From positions 42,399-106,398 of the forward strand of contig JADGEI010000010.1 of the NCBI GenBank assembly GCA_016744455.1: a DNA stretch of 64,000 bases. The letters run 5' to 3'. Under the pieces are notes generated by a model, which was not told the origin of the DNA, did no database searches, and saw only the letters and a list, made by a program, of their open reading frames with translations. The first letter of the stretch is position 1. Every line of letters starts with the position of its first letter. The translations under genes were made by a program, and so were the position numbers. Positions 1 to 8,924 of the stretch are shown here, piece after piece. Origin of the DNA: Alcanivoracaceae bacterium (GTDB lineage Bacteria; Pseudomonadota; Gammaproteobacteria; Xanthomonadales; Marinicellaceae).

Positions 1-960
1 CCACCAGGTGCTGCGACTACCGTCCACTACGCTTTGGATGTACCAATTGAAATGAAAGGCGATATCACAATTGAAGCACGAGTTTTGTACCGTAAATTTG
101 ATACAACTTACTATAGATATTTTACTGAAGAATCGGACAATTTTAATGATTTGCCAATTGTAACTCTAGCATATGATAGTCAAAAATTTACGATTGCATC
201 TGATGCAGTTACTGCAGTTCCCGAAGTGTCTGATTGGCTACGTTGGAATGATTATGGTATCGGTTTACTTAGGCAGAAATCATATAAACAGGCCGAACAT
301 GCATTCAAAAAAGTGAGTCAGTTGGGTCGAGCAGAAGGTTGGGTTAATTTAACAAGAACATACTTGCAACAAGGGCGAATAGATGAGGCAAAAAATGCAC
401 TCAATCAAGCTGCTAAAATAAATGGTTTTAGGTATACTTGGCAATTGGCATATTTTTCAGGGTTGATTGAGTTGCAAAATGGTTTTATTCAAAAAGCGAT
501 AGATAATTTCGACCGTGTTTATCGAGTAGAATTTCAAAATGCACAAGATGCAAATTTTGACTTTTCTAAAGATTATAAATTTGTAACACTTTATGCTCAA
601 ACCGTTTTTCAACGAAGTAAAATGTTAAGTGGAGCTGCTCAACAAAAGATGTATAACCAAACACTTGATTTATATAATAAAGTACTAGAATTAAACCCAG
701 AGTGGGCTGATGCTCACTTCGGTTTATTTCAACTTTTTGCTGCAATGGGAAATAGTGAAGATGCAGAGAAGCATAAAGCATTGCACAAATTACACAAGTT
801 AGATGATAATGCTCATGACAGTGTTATTGCAATAGCTCGAGCAAACAATAAAGCCGCTGATCATGCTGCTGAAGACATCGCTATATACACATTAGACAAA
901 TTGAAAAACTATTTGCCAGTGAAAGATTTTATTAAAAGCCACAACATTAAACAAGAGTAA
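1..960 (+). CDS. TPR-repeat protein, 5'-truncated by the window edge
   Basis: The reading frame is open from base 1; the TTG at 34 is an internal codon, so the true start lies upstream. The first ~70 visible residues look like a beta-rich segment (VLYRKFDTTYYRYF), and from about residue 85 there are helical TPR-like units (for example AEGWVNLTRTYLQQGRIDEA and ELNPEWADAHFGLFQLFAAM). It ends 2 bases before the next gene, a CRTAC1-type protein, so the two are probably co-transcribed. The N-terminal beta segment resembles what I recall at the C-terminal side of some multihaem cytochrome c/TPR proteins found next to CRTAC1 genes. No CXXCH is visible in this fragment, so that identity is only a suggestion. 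Confidence 0.75.
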   Translation, partial: PPGAATTVHYALDVPIEMKGDITIEARVLYRKFDTTYYRYFTEESDNFNDLPIVTLAYDSQKFTIASDAVTAVPEVSDWLRWNDYGIGLLRQKSYKQAEHAFKKVSQLGRAEGWVNLTRTYLQQGRIDEAKNALNQAAKINGFRYTWQLAYFSGLIELQNGFIQKAIDNFDRVYRVEFQNAQDANFDFSKDYKFVTLYAQTVFQRSKMLSGAAQQKMYNQTLDLYNKVLELNPEWADAHFGLFQLFAAMGNSEDAEKHKALHKLHKLDDNAHDSVIAIARANNKAADHAAEDIAIYTLDKLKNYLPVKDFIKSHNIKQE

Positions 961-962
961 TT

Positions 963-2744
963 ATGTCAAAAACAAACCAGGGAAATGATCAAGTCATAGC
1001 AGATTTTTTTAAAACTTCTATGAAGGTATTAGTGTTAATTACTATAATTATTAGTGTACTATTTTTCTATTTTAATCATAAAAATAAGAACACAGTAGTT
1101 GATGAAAAAAAATACCAGGAACCAACAAAATTCACAAAAGCTATAAGTCCACCCACTACAAACTTTGTAGAACAAGCACGATTAAGAGGAATTGATTTCA
1201 TGCATTCCAATGGTGCAACTGGTGAAAAAATGTTACCAGAAACTATGGGTGCTGGTGTGGCTTTTATTGATTTTGATAATGACGGCGATGAAGATATACT
1301 CTTTGCTAATGGCACAAATTGGGATTGGGATGAGAAAATTGATTCAACCCAAAAAATGTATGCCAATGATGGCAAGGGCTTTTTTACTGATGTTACTCAA
1401 AGTTTAGGGTTAGATGGCACGTTTTACGCTACAGGTATTGCCATAGGAGATATCAATAGCGATGGTTTTGATGATATATATTTTTCAGCAGTTGGAAAAA
1501 ACCGTATCTACCTAAATCACGAAGGAAAAAGCTTTATCCAGAGTAAAAACGAGTTAGATTGTACGGATGATGGCTGGAGTACAAGTGCAGGTTTTTTCGA
1601 CTATGATAATGATGGAGATTTAGATTTAATGGTATTAAATTATGTTCAATGGTCACGTGAATTAGATTTGGCTGCAGACTATAAAATTGATGGAATCGGA
1701 CGAGCATATGGACCACCAAGTAATTTTCCTGGAACCCATAATTGTCTATTTGAAAATCAAGAAGGGCGATTTGTTGATGTGACAGAGCAATCAGGAATTA
1801 TTATTCAAAATGATTCTAAGACTCAATATGCTGGTAAATCATTGGCCCTCACTTTTCTTGATATAAATTCTGATGGTTGGCAAGATGTAGTCGTTGCAAA
1901 CGATACAACCAAAAATTTTGTTTATGTCAATCAAAAAGATAAAACTTTTACTGAACAAGGCGCTGAATATGGTCTAGCCTACAACGCGAGTGGTAAGGCT
2001 ACAGGCGCGATGGGATTGGATAGCGCACAGTACAAAAATGATAAGGACATGGCGGTAACTGTAGGTAATTTTGCTAATGAAATGACATCATTTTATGTTA
2101 ATCGTGCAAATTTAGGTTTTTTTACCGATGAATCAGTCATTACTGGAATAGGCCCTCAAAGCCGATTGGCATTAAGTTTTGGATTGTTTTTCTTTGATTA
2201 TGATTTAGATGGGCGATTAGATTTTTTTCAAACTAATGGGCATGTTGAGAATGATATAAATAAGGTTCAAGCGGCACAACATTATGCTCAAAAAAGCCAA
2301 TTATTTTGGAATTGTGGTGATCAATGTGAACGCACGTATTTACCTGTTGAAGATGCAGGTGACATAAATTCGTTAAATATGGTAGGTAGGGCAGCTGCAT
2401 ATGCAGATGTAGACAATGATGGTGATTTAGATGTTATTGTTACTCAAGTTGCGGCGCAACCAAAATTATTTATTAATGAATCTAAAACAGGTAACTGGAT
2501 TGGGGTTAAATTAAGCGGATCAAATTCTTTAGTAGGTGCAAAAATAACCTTACATACAAATGCGAACAAACAGACATATACCCATAATTCAACCAAGAGT
2601 TACCTTGCACAAGTTCAAAAAAACATAATATTTGGCTTAGGTGAGGGTATTGTAAATAAAATTGTGATAAATTATAAAGATAGTGAGAGTGTTTTTACCA
2701 ATTTAGAGAAAAATCAGTGGAATAAACTTAATTTTGAACCCTAA
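963..2744 (+). CDS. CRTAC1-family FG-GAP/VCBS repeat protein with ASPIC/UnbV C-terminus
   Basis: 593 residues. A membrane anchor or uncleaved signal lies at about residues 20-41. It is followed by a beta-propeller made of FG-GAP/VCBS blades carrying calcium-loop motifs such as DFDNDGDEDI, DINSDGFDDI, DYDNDGDLDL, DINSDGWQDV, DYDLDGRLDF and DVDNDGDLDV. The last ~90 residues fit the ASPIC/UnbV domain (SYLAQVQKNIIFGLGE). Family members are extracytoplasmic and probably bind ligands or partner proteins; no enzymatic activity can be inferred. The start is the ATG two bases after the upstream TPR gene's stop, and its 3' end overlaps the next gene by 11 bases, suggesting one transcript. Confidence 0.85.
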   Translation: MSKTNQGNDQVIADFFKTSMKVLVLITIIISVLFFYFNHKNKNTVVDEKKYQEPTKFTKAISPPTTNFVEQARLRGIDFMHSNGATGEKMLPETMGAGVAFIDFDNDGDEDILFANGTNWDWDEKIDSTQKMYANDGKGFFTDVTQSLGLDGTFYATGIAIGDINSDGFDDIYFSAVGKNRIYLNHEGKSFIQSKNELDCTDDGWSTSAGFFDYDNDGDLDLMVLNYVQWSRELDLAADYKIDGIGRAYGPPSNFPGTHNCLFENQEGRFVDVTEQSGIIIQNDSKTQYAGKSLALTFLDINSDGWQDVVVANDTTKNFVYVNQKDKTFTEQGAEYGLAYNASGKATGAMGLDSAQYKNDKDMAVTVGNFANEMTSFYVNRANLGFFTDESVITGIGPQSRLALSFGLFFFDYDLDGRLDFFQTNGHVENDINKVQAAQHYAQKSQLFWNCGDQCERTYLPVEDAGDINSLNMVGRAAAYADVDNDGDLDVIVTQVAAQPKLFINESKTGNWIGVKLSGSNSLVGAKITLHTNANKQTYTHNSTKSYLAQVQKNIIFGLGEGIVNKIVINYKDSESVFTNLEKNQWNKLNFEP

Positions 2745-5571
2745 AAGTATTAGTCGTTATTTTTTATACTGCATAGTCATTGCAGGGGTTTATTACGGCT
2801 CAAGCATAATCACTATTCCCATCATTCTGCCCCCCACCTATGCCGCACCAATTTGGCCTGCTGCCGGTATTGGAGTAGGAGTTATTGTTCTTTGGGGTTA
2901 TAGGTATATCCCTGCGATTATATTAGGTGAAATATTAATTAATTATAAGTTTTATGATTTATCCAACTTCATAAACCAACCATCAATCCTTCTTATTTAC
3001 CTACCAATGCTATTGGCTGCAGTGTTTCGTAGTGCCGTAGGCGCTTATTTAGTTAATAGGTTTATTGGAAAGACAAGTCTTTTTTTATCCGCTTCATCGG
3101 TATTGAAATTATTTTTGTTTGCAGGTTTGATTCCAACGTTAATTTCTTCCCTGTTTTCCACCTATATTTTAACAATAAATAGAATAGTACAAGCAGATGA
3201 TTTTATTTTGAACTTTATGACATGGTGGTATGGTGACAGTGTTGGTGTATTTATTGTTTTACCATTAATGTTTTTACTTTTTAGAAAACCTAGAAATATT
3301 TGGAGGCACAGGGTTTATAAAACAACATTGCCAGTTATTGTAAGTTTTATTTTGCTAGTATTTGCAGCGTATTACATTAAACAGTTTGAAAATAAAGCGA
3401 TACAATCAGATTTGAGGAATAAGCTTGAGTACTTTACTTCTTCAGTTTTAGATGGGTTGCAGCATGATAATCATGATACACATACTACAGATTCGTCAAC
3501 TATAGTAGAAAAAATTAATCATTTGTTTTTGGCTAATAGTGGTGAAATTAATAAAAACAAACAACTTGATGACTTGATGTTTAATGTATCATCCATCACA
3601 GGTGCTTCAACTTTAAATTTATATCAATCAGGTAATACTGAAAAATCGTCAATTAAAACTGTAAGTAAAGTTTTACAATTTGCAAACCATGAGTGGTTGA
3701 TTACAGCAAGTACTTCCTCAAAATACTTTAAGAACAATTCAACTTGGTTAATTTGGTGGTTATTATCAATTGGATTCTTGTTCGTGGCATTTTTAGGTGC
3801 AGGATTATTAGTTATGACAGGGAGTTATATTGTTGTATCTAAAAGAGTTGCAAAGCGTACTAAAGAGGTGGAAGAGTTAAATGTAAATCTAATAGAAAGT
3901 AATAGAAGGTATAAACAATTAGTAGAAATACAGCCAGTTGTCATTTGGAGACATACAAGAGGGAAAAAGACTTTGGATTTTGTTAGTGATGAAGCAATTA
4001 ATATACTTGGTTACAGTAAATCTGAGTTATTGGATTTGAATTATATTTTGAATAATATTCTACATACTAATGATTTAGAAAGAACAATTGTAGAGTACAC
4101 ACAAGGTGTTAAGTCCGGAAAACGTTTCACTTTAAAATATAGAGCTCTTAAGAAAGATGGTACGGTTGTTTGGTTTAAAGATTATATTTCAACTAGAAAA
4201 AACAAAGGGAAATCAGAAGTTATTGGCCTCAAAATAGACATAACTATTGAGCAACAAAGGGAAAATAAAATTACACAATTGGCACTATTTGATGCCATGA
4301 CAAAACTTCCTAATCGAGTGAGTTTTATGGATAGTCTAGAAGATGCCATTAAACAATCAATTGCCAATCAATCTAGTGGAGCTGTTTTGTATCTAGATTT
4401 GGATAGATTTAAAGTTTTCAATGATTCAATGGGTCACAAGTTAGGTGATAAACTAATCGTTCAGGTTAGCCGTAGATTAAGAAGCGTTATGGATAGGAAT
4501 GATGTTTTATCTCGATTTTCTGGGGATGAATTTGTTATATTAACATGTAATTTAGGCGCTTCCATTGAGGAATCAACTAATAAAGTTGAAAAGTTGGTTG
4601 CAGAAATTATGAACAGTATTGAGAAGTCATTTATGATTTCTGGCTATTCTTTTTATATTTCAGTTAGTATTGGTATTAGCATGTTCCCTTTTCATTCCGA
4701 TAGCCCTGAACAAGTCGTACAACAAGCAGATATGTCGATGTATGTTGCTAAAAATCAAGGTAGACACGGACATGAGTTTTATCAAGTTGGGATGCAGCAA
4801 CAAGCCAATAAAAAGCTACAAATTGAAAACTCTATCAACGATGGGTTATTGAATCAAGAGTTTGAAATGCACTATCAACCCACTGTAAACAAGATAGGTG
4901 CAATTATTGGTTGTGAAGCATTAATACGTTGGAATCACCCAGAACAAGGGTTTTTAAAACCCTCTTTATTCATAAGTATTGCTGAAGAACTAGGCTTAAT
5001 CATAAGCTTAGGTAACTGGATAATCGATGATGTCTTTAAAAGTATACATAGGTGGAATTTAAATAATTATAAAACCATTCAAGTCGCAATAAATATTAGT
5101 TTATTACAGTTTCATAGTGATCAATTTGTTGATACATTAGAAAATAAAATAAATGAATACAATATTAATCCAAGCCAAGTGTTATTGGAAATTACTGAAT
5201 CAATAGGTATTGACAATATATACGAGACTTTAACCGTGTTAAATCAAATTAAGGCATTGGGTTTTCAGATTGCAATTGATGATTTCGGAACTGGCTTCTC
5301 TTCATTAAACCACCTAACACAAATGCCCATTGATATTTTGAAAATTGATAAATCATTTATTAAAGACATTGAAGTTCAGAGTAAATCTCGTGATTTAATT
5401 GAGGTTATAATTGCTATGGCAAATAAGCTAAACCTTAGTGTAACTGTTGAAGGGATAGAAAGTGAAGGCCAGTTTAATGTGGTTAAAGAAATTGGTTGTG
5501 ATAGTTACCAAGGATTTTATTTTAGTAAGGTTATAACTGAAAAAAAATTAGTTGAGACGTATTTGATTTAG
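2734..5571 (+). CDS. MASE1-PAS-GGDEF-EAL c-di-GMP signalling protein
   Basis: 945 residues starting at TTG and overlapping the upstream gene by 11 bases. Residues ~5-300 hold multiple membrane segments typical of a MASE1 sensor (PIWPAAGIGVGV near the start), and another membrane span sits near residue 340. A PAS domain with PAC-like end lies at ~385-510, GGDEF at ~515-680 and EAL at ~690-940. The cyclase signature reads SGDEF (~residue 595) rather than GGDEF, and the inhibitory-site position reads DRND instead of RxxD. The phosphodiesterase domain keeps EAL (~727) and DDFGTGFSS. Known biology of these domains supports c-di-GMP hydrolysis; whether it also makes c-di-GMP is uncertain. The sensed signal is unknown. 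Confidence 0.92.
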   Translation: MNPKSISRYFLYCIVIAGVYYGSSIITIPIILPPTYAAPIWPAAGIGVGVIVLWGYRYIPAIILGEILINYKFYDLSNFINQPSILLIYLPMLLAAVFRSAVGAYLVNRFIGKTSLFLSASSVLKLFLFAGLIPTLISSLFSTYILTINRIVQADDFILNFMTWWYGDSVGVFIVLPLMFLLFRKPRNIWRHRVYKTTLPVIVSFILLVFAAYYIKQFENKAIQSDLRNKLEYFTSSVLDGLQHDNHDTHTTDSSTIVEKINHLFLANSGEINKNKQLDDLMFNVSSITGASTLNLYQSGNTEKSSIKTVSKVLQFANHEWLITASTSSKYFKNNSTWLIWWLLSIGFLFVAFLGAGLLVMTGSYIVVSKRVAKRTKEVEELNVNLIESNRRYKQLVEIQPVVIWRHTRGKKTLDFVSDEAINILGYSKSELLDLNYILNNILHTNDLERTIVEYTQGVKSGKRFTLKYRALKKDGTVVWFKDYISTRKNKGKSEVIGLKIDITIEQQRENKITQLALFDAMTKLPNRVSFMDSLEDAIKQSIANQSSGAVLYLDLDRFKVFNDSMGHKLGDKLIVQVSRRLRSVMDRNDVLSRFSGDEFVILTCNLGASIEESTNKVEKLVAEIMNSIEKSFMISGYSFYISVSIGISMFPFHSDSPEQVVQQADMSMYVAKNQGRHGHEFYQVGMQQQANKKLQIENSINDGLLNQEFEMHYQPTVNKIGAIIGCEALIRWNHPEQGFLKPSLFISIAEELGLIISLGNWIIDDVFKSIHRWNLNNYKTIQVAINISLLQFHSDQFVDTLENKINEYNINPSQVLLEITESIGIDNIYETLTVLNQIKALGFQIAIDDFGTGFSSLNHLTQMPIDILKIDKSFIKDIEVQSKSRDLIEVIIAMANKLNLSVTVEGIESEGQFNVVKEIGCDSYQGFYFSKVITEKKLVETYLI

Positions 5572-5572
5572 G

Positions 5573-5893
5573 CTACAAGCAATGTTTTGGTTTAGGTAGG
5601 CCTGCATATTTACTAGCTAACCTAACGGGACCCTCTGGGAATAACTGATATAAATACCGTGAGTTGGCAATATTGTTTGATAATGAGTTTTTTATGGCCT
5701 TAATTAATAAACGCATTGGAGGGGTAGTTTCTGTTTCAAGATAAATTTCTCTAACTAAATTAATTATTTGCCAATGTTGTGTTGTTAAGGTGATGCCATC
5801 AAACTGAGCAAGGCATTCGCCGATTTCAATACTCCACTTGTCAAAATCTAATAAGTGGCCGTTGTCATCACATTCTATTGAATTTATTTCCAT
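5573..5893 (-). CDS. tusE: TusE/DsrC-family sulfur carrier protein
   Basis: 106 residues. DsrC/TusE signature: an N-terminal stretch ending in HLLDFDKW, a central helical part (LTTQHWQIINLVREIYLE) and the family C-terminus LPKPKHCL, with the sulfur-accepting cysteine in the penultimate position. TusE receives persulfide sulfur from TusBCD and passes it to MnmA for 2-thiolation of the wobble uridine in tRNAs for Lys, Glu and Gln. It overlaps tusB by 10 bases and is last of the four-gene tus operon, whereas in Escherichia coli tusE is separate from tusDCB. Only one C-terminal cysteine is visible, which fits TusE better than dissimilatory DsrC. Confidence 0.9.
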   Translation of the reverse strand: MEINSIECDDNGHLLDFDKWSIEIGECLAQFDGITLTTQHWQIINLVREIYLETETTPPMRLLIKAIKNSLSNNIANSRYLYQLFPEGPVRLASKYAGLPKPKHCL

Positions 5894-6132
5894 GTAAGTG
5901 TCCGCTTGGCATTATCCACAAGATTGACCCATTGACTGTAACTATAGGTTTGGTTGATGGTTACAAAAAGTAATTGAATTCCCATAAACAAATTTTTTAA
6001 TTCAGTTTTTTTGGTTTCGTTGATTTTTTCAGCATAAAAAACTACAGCATCATCTTTATTTACAAGGGCAAAATAGTTAATTGGATCTGTTTTTTCATCT
6101 AAATTACATTGGTGAAGTGTTTCACAGATCAT
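5884..6132 (-). CDS. tusB: TusB/DsrH-family sulfur relay subunit
   Basis: 82 residues with the DsrH/TusB small-protein layout (starts MICETLHQC, C-terminal QWVNLVDNAKRTLTWK). It is the weakest match of the tus set by sequence, and the call leans on its position between tusC and tusE. It overlaps tusC by 4 bases and tusE by 10. In known systems TusB joins TusC and TusD in a heterohexamer in the cytoplasm that relays sulfur from TusA to TusE. Confidence 0.8.
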   Translation of the reverse strand: MICETLHQCNLDEKTDPINYFALVNKDDAVVFYAEKINETKKTELKNLFMGIQLLFVTINQTYSYSQWVNLVDNAKRTLTWK

Positions 6133-6422
6133 ATTATTATATCCACATGTTGTATTAATTGTTGTAGTTTTTGCTTACTAATAGCCGTAAACTTAATAAG
6201 AGACTCGTCTACTAATGGTAAATTGTCTTCTAGTACAAAAACTCTATCAACACCATAGATTGCTAAGCTCTTCCATGCTTTAAAATGACTTAATTGTTGG
6301 CACCCCATATGGATGAAAACTACCTGAATCTCAATATCATAAGCAAGCATTGCGATCACACGGTCAAATATCCATTGTAGTTTGTCATCATTGTTTTCAG
6401 CAATAAATGCTAATGCTTTCAT
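6129..6422 (-). CDS. tusC: TusC/DsrF-family sulfur relay subunit
   Basis: 97 residues of DsrE/F-like fold. The segment IQVVFIHMGCQQL and the C-terminal KFTAISKQKLQQLIQHVDIII resemble TusC, which forms the core of the TusBCD complex. It overlaps tusD and tusB by 4 bases each (ATGA junctions), indicating translational coupling. The function is inferred from the family and from operon order identical to E. coli tusDCB. Confidence 0.85.
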   Translation of the reverse strand: MKALAFIAENNDDKLQWIFDRVIAMLAYDIEIQVVFIHMGCQQLSHFKAWKSLAIYGVDRVFVLEDNLPLVDESLIKFTAISKQKLQQLIQHVDIII

Positions 6423-6736
6423 ACAAAATCCATTATTTTATCGGCATTAATGGTCGCTTCCATCCACTGAGCTAATCCTGCGATAGTAATGTTTTTACAT
6501 GGCTCGAGTTGTCTAGTTAAATATTCTTCAGCTATTGTTGAACATGCCACTAAAGTAACTCTTGAATCAAATTTAACCCAGTTATTATTGAAAAATATAG
6601 ATTTAACCGCATAACCATAGAAGAAAACATGAATAGAGTGGTGTTTTTGCTGTAAAACGGCTTGTACAAAATTGAAAGCATGTTCCATTGCTTTAGAGTT
6701 TTTACTGCTTGGGTTAATTGTAATAGAATATTTCAT
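6419..6736 (-). CDS. tusD: TusD/DsrE-family sulfurtransferase subunit
   Basis: 105 residues, first gene of the tus operon. The N-terminus (MKYSITINPSSKNSKAMEHA) and the segment HSIHVFFYGYAV are typical of DsrE/TusD. The cysteine in TLVACSTIAEEY is in the place of the active-site persulfide cysteine (Cys78 in E. coli TusD). The C-terminal AGLAQWMEATINADKIMDFV matches the family ending. It is divergent from bepA, with a 73-base shared intergenic region that must contain both promoters. Confidence 0.88.
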   Translation of the reverse strand: MKYSITINPSSKNSKAMEHAFNFVQAVLQQKHHSIHVFFYGYAVKSIFFNNNWVKFDSRVTLVACSTIAEEYLTRQLEPCKNITIAGLAQWMEATINADKIMDFV

Positions 6737-6809
6737 AATATAAAGTGCAATTTAACATATTTTTATCTGTCATATATATACAATAGAATGATTAATTATA
6801 AAAGTAACT

Positions 6810-8303
6810 ATGTTTAAAATAAAAAATAGAATATTACTCCTTCTCCTTCTTGGAATGCAAGCTACACTTGCGAATGATTTTAATTTGCCTGACTTAGGTA
6901 CGCCTTCAGACTCTTCATTGTCGCCTATTAAAGAAAAAGAAATCCGTGATGATATAATAAACCAAATATATGAGTATGATTTAGTTATGCTTGACCCCAT
7001 TATTGCAGATTATATGGAAAAACTTGGCTTTAGATTAGCAGCACACTCTGAGAATCCTCAGGCTCCTTTTGACTTTTTTATTGTCAATGATAGTAGTATA
7101 AATGCTTCAACTTACCCCGGCGGATTGATTATATTTTTTAGCGGGTTATTTCTTAGAACTGAAAATGAAAGCGAACTTGCTGGCGTGATGGCACATGAAA
7201 TTGCACATGCAACACAAAGACATATGTCACGATTCTATGCGAATGCAAAAAAGAACACAATTCCGTTAATCCTTGGTTTAGTTGCAGCTGCTGTTGCAGC
7301 CCAGCACAGTGATTCGCCAGATGCCCCAATCGCATTGGCCACAACGGCAACAGCACTAAACCAACAATCTATGATTAACTTTACTAGGGCTCACGAATAT
7401 GAAGCCGATAGAGTTGGTATTGATACATTAAAAAAAGCCAAATTTAATCCCTTAGGAATGGCAGATTTCTTTGAAAAGCTTATGCGTGAAAAACCTCTAG
7501 ATGAACGTTATCATCTACCTGAATATTTGCGTACTCACCCGTTATCAATTAACCGTGTTACTGAAGCTAAGAATCGTGCAAAAGTCCACCCAACGGATAC
7601 TTTTGTTGAATTAGAAACTTATGATTTTGTAAAGGAAAGGCTAAGAGTTTTTACCAAAGTCATAGAAATTGATAACGCCAGTTATTATAAAAAATTATTT
7701 AAAGACACCCCAAGCAATGATATTACACAAGCTCAAATATATGGTTATGCTCTGTCGTTGTATCATTCTCATGAAAATGATATGGCGCTTAAAATACTTA
7801 ATACCATTAAAAGCACAAGCCAAACTTCTTTAATTATAGCTATATTACATGCCAATATATATTCTGAAATTGACATTGATAAGAGTAAGGTGTTGTTCCA
7901 AAAATTAATAAAAATTTACCCAGATAGCCCTGTTGTAATTGACCCATTTATACATATGTTGATTAAAAGTGGGGATTATAAAAATAAGGAAAAAGCACGA
8001 AATTTAGCAAGAAGGTTAGTGGAGTTGTATCCGCAAAAGCCAAATTATTATCAGCTTTTAGCAATCGCAAATCAAAATTTAGGTAAAAGCATTGAAGCAA
8101 ATGAAGCATTAGCAACTAAAGAACATATTATTCATAATAATTACAGGGCAGTAAGGGTTTTAAAAAACACGCTTAAAAGTGAGTTGGACTATTATCAACG
8201 CGCAAGGATTGAAGCAAAAATTATTGAATATGAAAACCTTATTACCGATAAAGAAAGGCATAGAGAAATTTTAGAAGAAAAAACAGGGCAAAGAAGGTTT
8301 TGA
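6810..8303 (+). CDS. bepA: BepA-like periplasmic M48 metalloprotease/chaperone
   Basis: 497 residues. A Sec signal peptide (~1-21, ending QATLA) is followed by the BepA-type opening LPDLGTPSDSSLSP. The zinc motif HEIAH is at 129-133 and the third ligand lies in HEYEADRVG (~195); the preceding STYPGG loop is also conserved in BepA. The C-terminal ~220 residues are TPR-like helices. BepA works in the periplasm on outer-membrane protein assembly: it helps LptD mature and degrades misassembled LptD/BamA. The start is an ATG directly before the signal peptide. The stop overlaps the downstream rhomboid start (TTGA). Confidence 0.92.
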   Translation: MFKIKNRILLLLLLGMQATLANDFNLPDLGTPSDSSLSPIKEKEIRDDIINQIYEYDLVMLDPIIADYMEKLGFRLAAHSENPQAPFDFFIVNDSSINASTYPGGLIIFFSGLFLRTENESELAGVMAHEIAHATQRHMSRFYANAKKNTIPLILGLVAAAVAAQHSDSPDAPIALATTATALNQQSMINFTRAHEYEADRVGIDTLKKAKFNPLGMADFFEKLMREKPLDERYHLPEYLRTHPLSINRVTEAKNRAKVHPTDTFVELETYDFVKERLRVFTKVIEIDNASYYKKLFKDTPSNDITQAQIYGYALSLYHSHENDMALKILNTIKSTSQTSLIIAILHANIYSEIDIDKSKVLFQKLIKIYPDSPVVIDPFIHMLIKSGDYKNKEKARNLARRLVELYPQKPNYYQLLAIANQNLGKSIEANEALATKEHIIHNNYRAVRVLKNTLKSELDYYQRARIEAKIIEYENLITDKERHREILEEKTGQRRF

Positions 8304-8923
8304 AAGTTTATCAATTAGATCAGAATTATGCTTTGTCGCGAAAAAAATTATGGCCAGACGCCTTTAAATTAGCGTTAATTTTTATTGGTGTATTATGGGG
8401 GATTTATTTTTTAGATATGATTTTCCCTTTTGTTAACATAACTTATTACGGTATACATCCCAGGCACCAAAGTGGAATAACAGGAATTGTAACTTCAGTA
8501 TTTTTACACGGCGGAATTTCACACATTATAAGTAATACATTGCCATTACTCTTAGCAATTACTGCATTATTTGGTAACTACCCTAAAATAGCTAAAAGCG
8601 TTTTTATTTATTCACTGTTCCTGACAGGTTTGCTGGTATGGATCTTCGCTAGAGCGGCTAACCATATCGGCGCAAGTGGGCTGCTATATGCAATTTTAAC
8701 TTTTATTTTTATCAGTGGATTTATTCGCAAAGATATTCAATCCATAGGTATTTCCCTTGTTATCATATTTTTATATGGGTCATTGATATTTGGTGTGATT
8801 CCCAATAAAGATCATGTTTCATGGGAATCGCACCTTTTTGGTATGATAACTGGGCTTTTTATTGCATGGGTTTACCGTAAACGAGAGATACCAATATACC
8901 GATCATGGGATGAAGAAGAGTGA
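8300..8923 (+). CDS. Rhomboid-family intramembrane serine protease
   Basis: 207 residues, TTG start overlapping the bepA stop by 4 bases. Six hydrophobic segments are visible. The rhomboid elements are present: HIISN (residues 75-79) in the second segment, the catalytic serine in GASG (Ser126), and the catalytic histidine in ESHLFGMITG (His178). The enzyme would cleave substrates within the inner membrane. Its short cytoplasmic tail ends acidic. Coupling to bepA suggests envelope-protein quality control, but this is an inference; the substrate is unknown. Confidence 0.9.
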   Translation: MKVYQLDQNYALSRKKLWPDAFKLALIFIGVLWGIYFLDMIFPFVNITYYGIHPRHQSGITGIVTSVFLHGGISHIISNTLPLLLAITALFGNYPKIAKSVFIYSLFLTGLLVWIFARAANHIGASGLLYAILTFIFISGFIRKDIQSIGISLVIIFLYGSLIFGVIPNKDHVSWESHLFGMITGLFIAWVYRKREIPIYRSWDEEE

Positions 8924-8924
8924 A

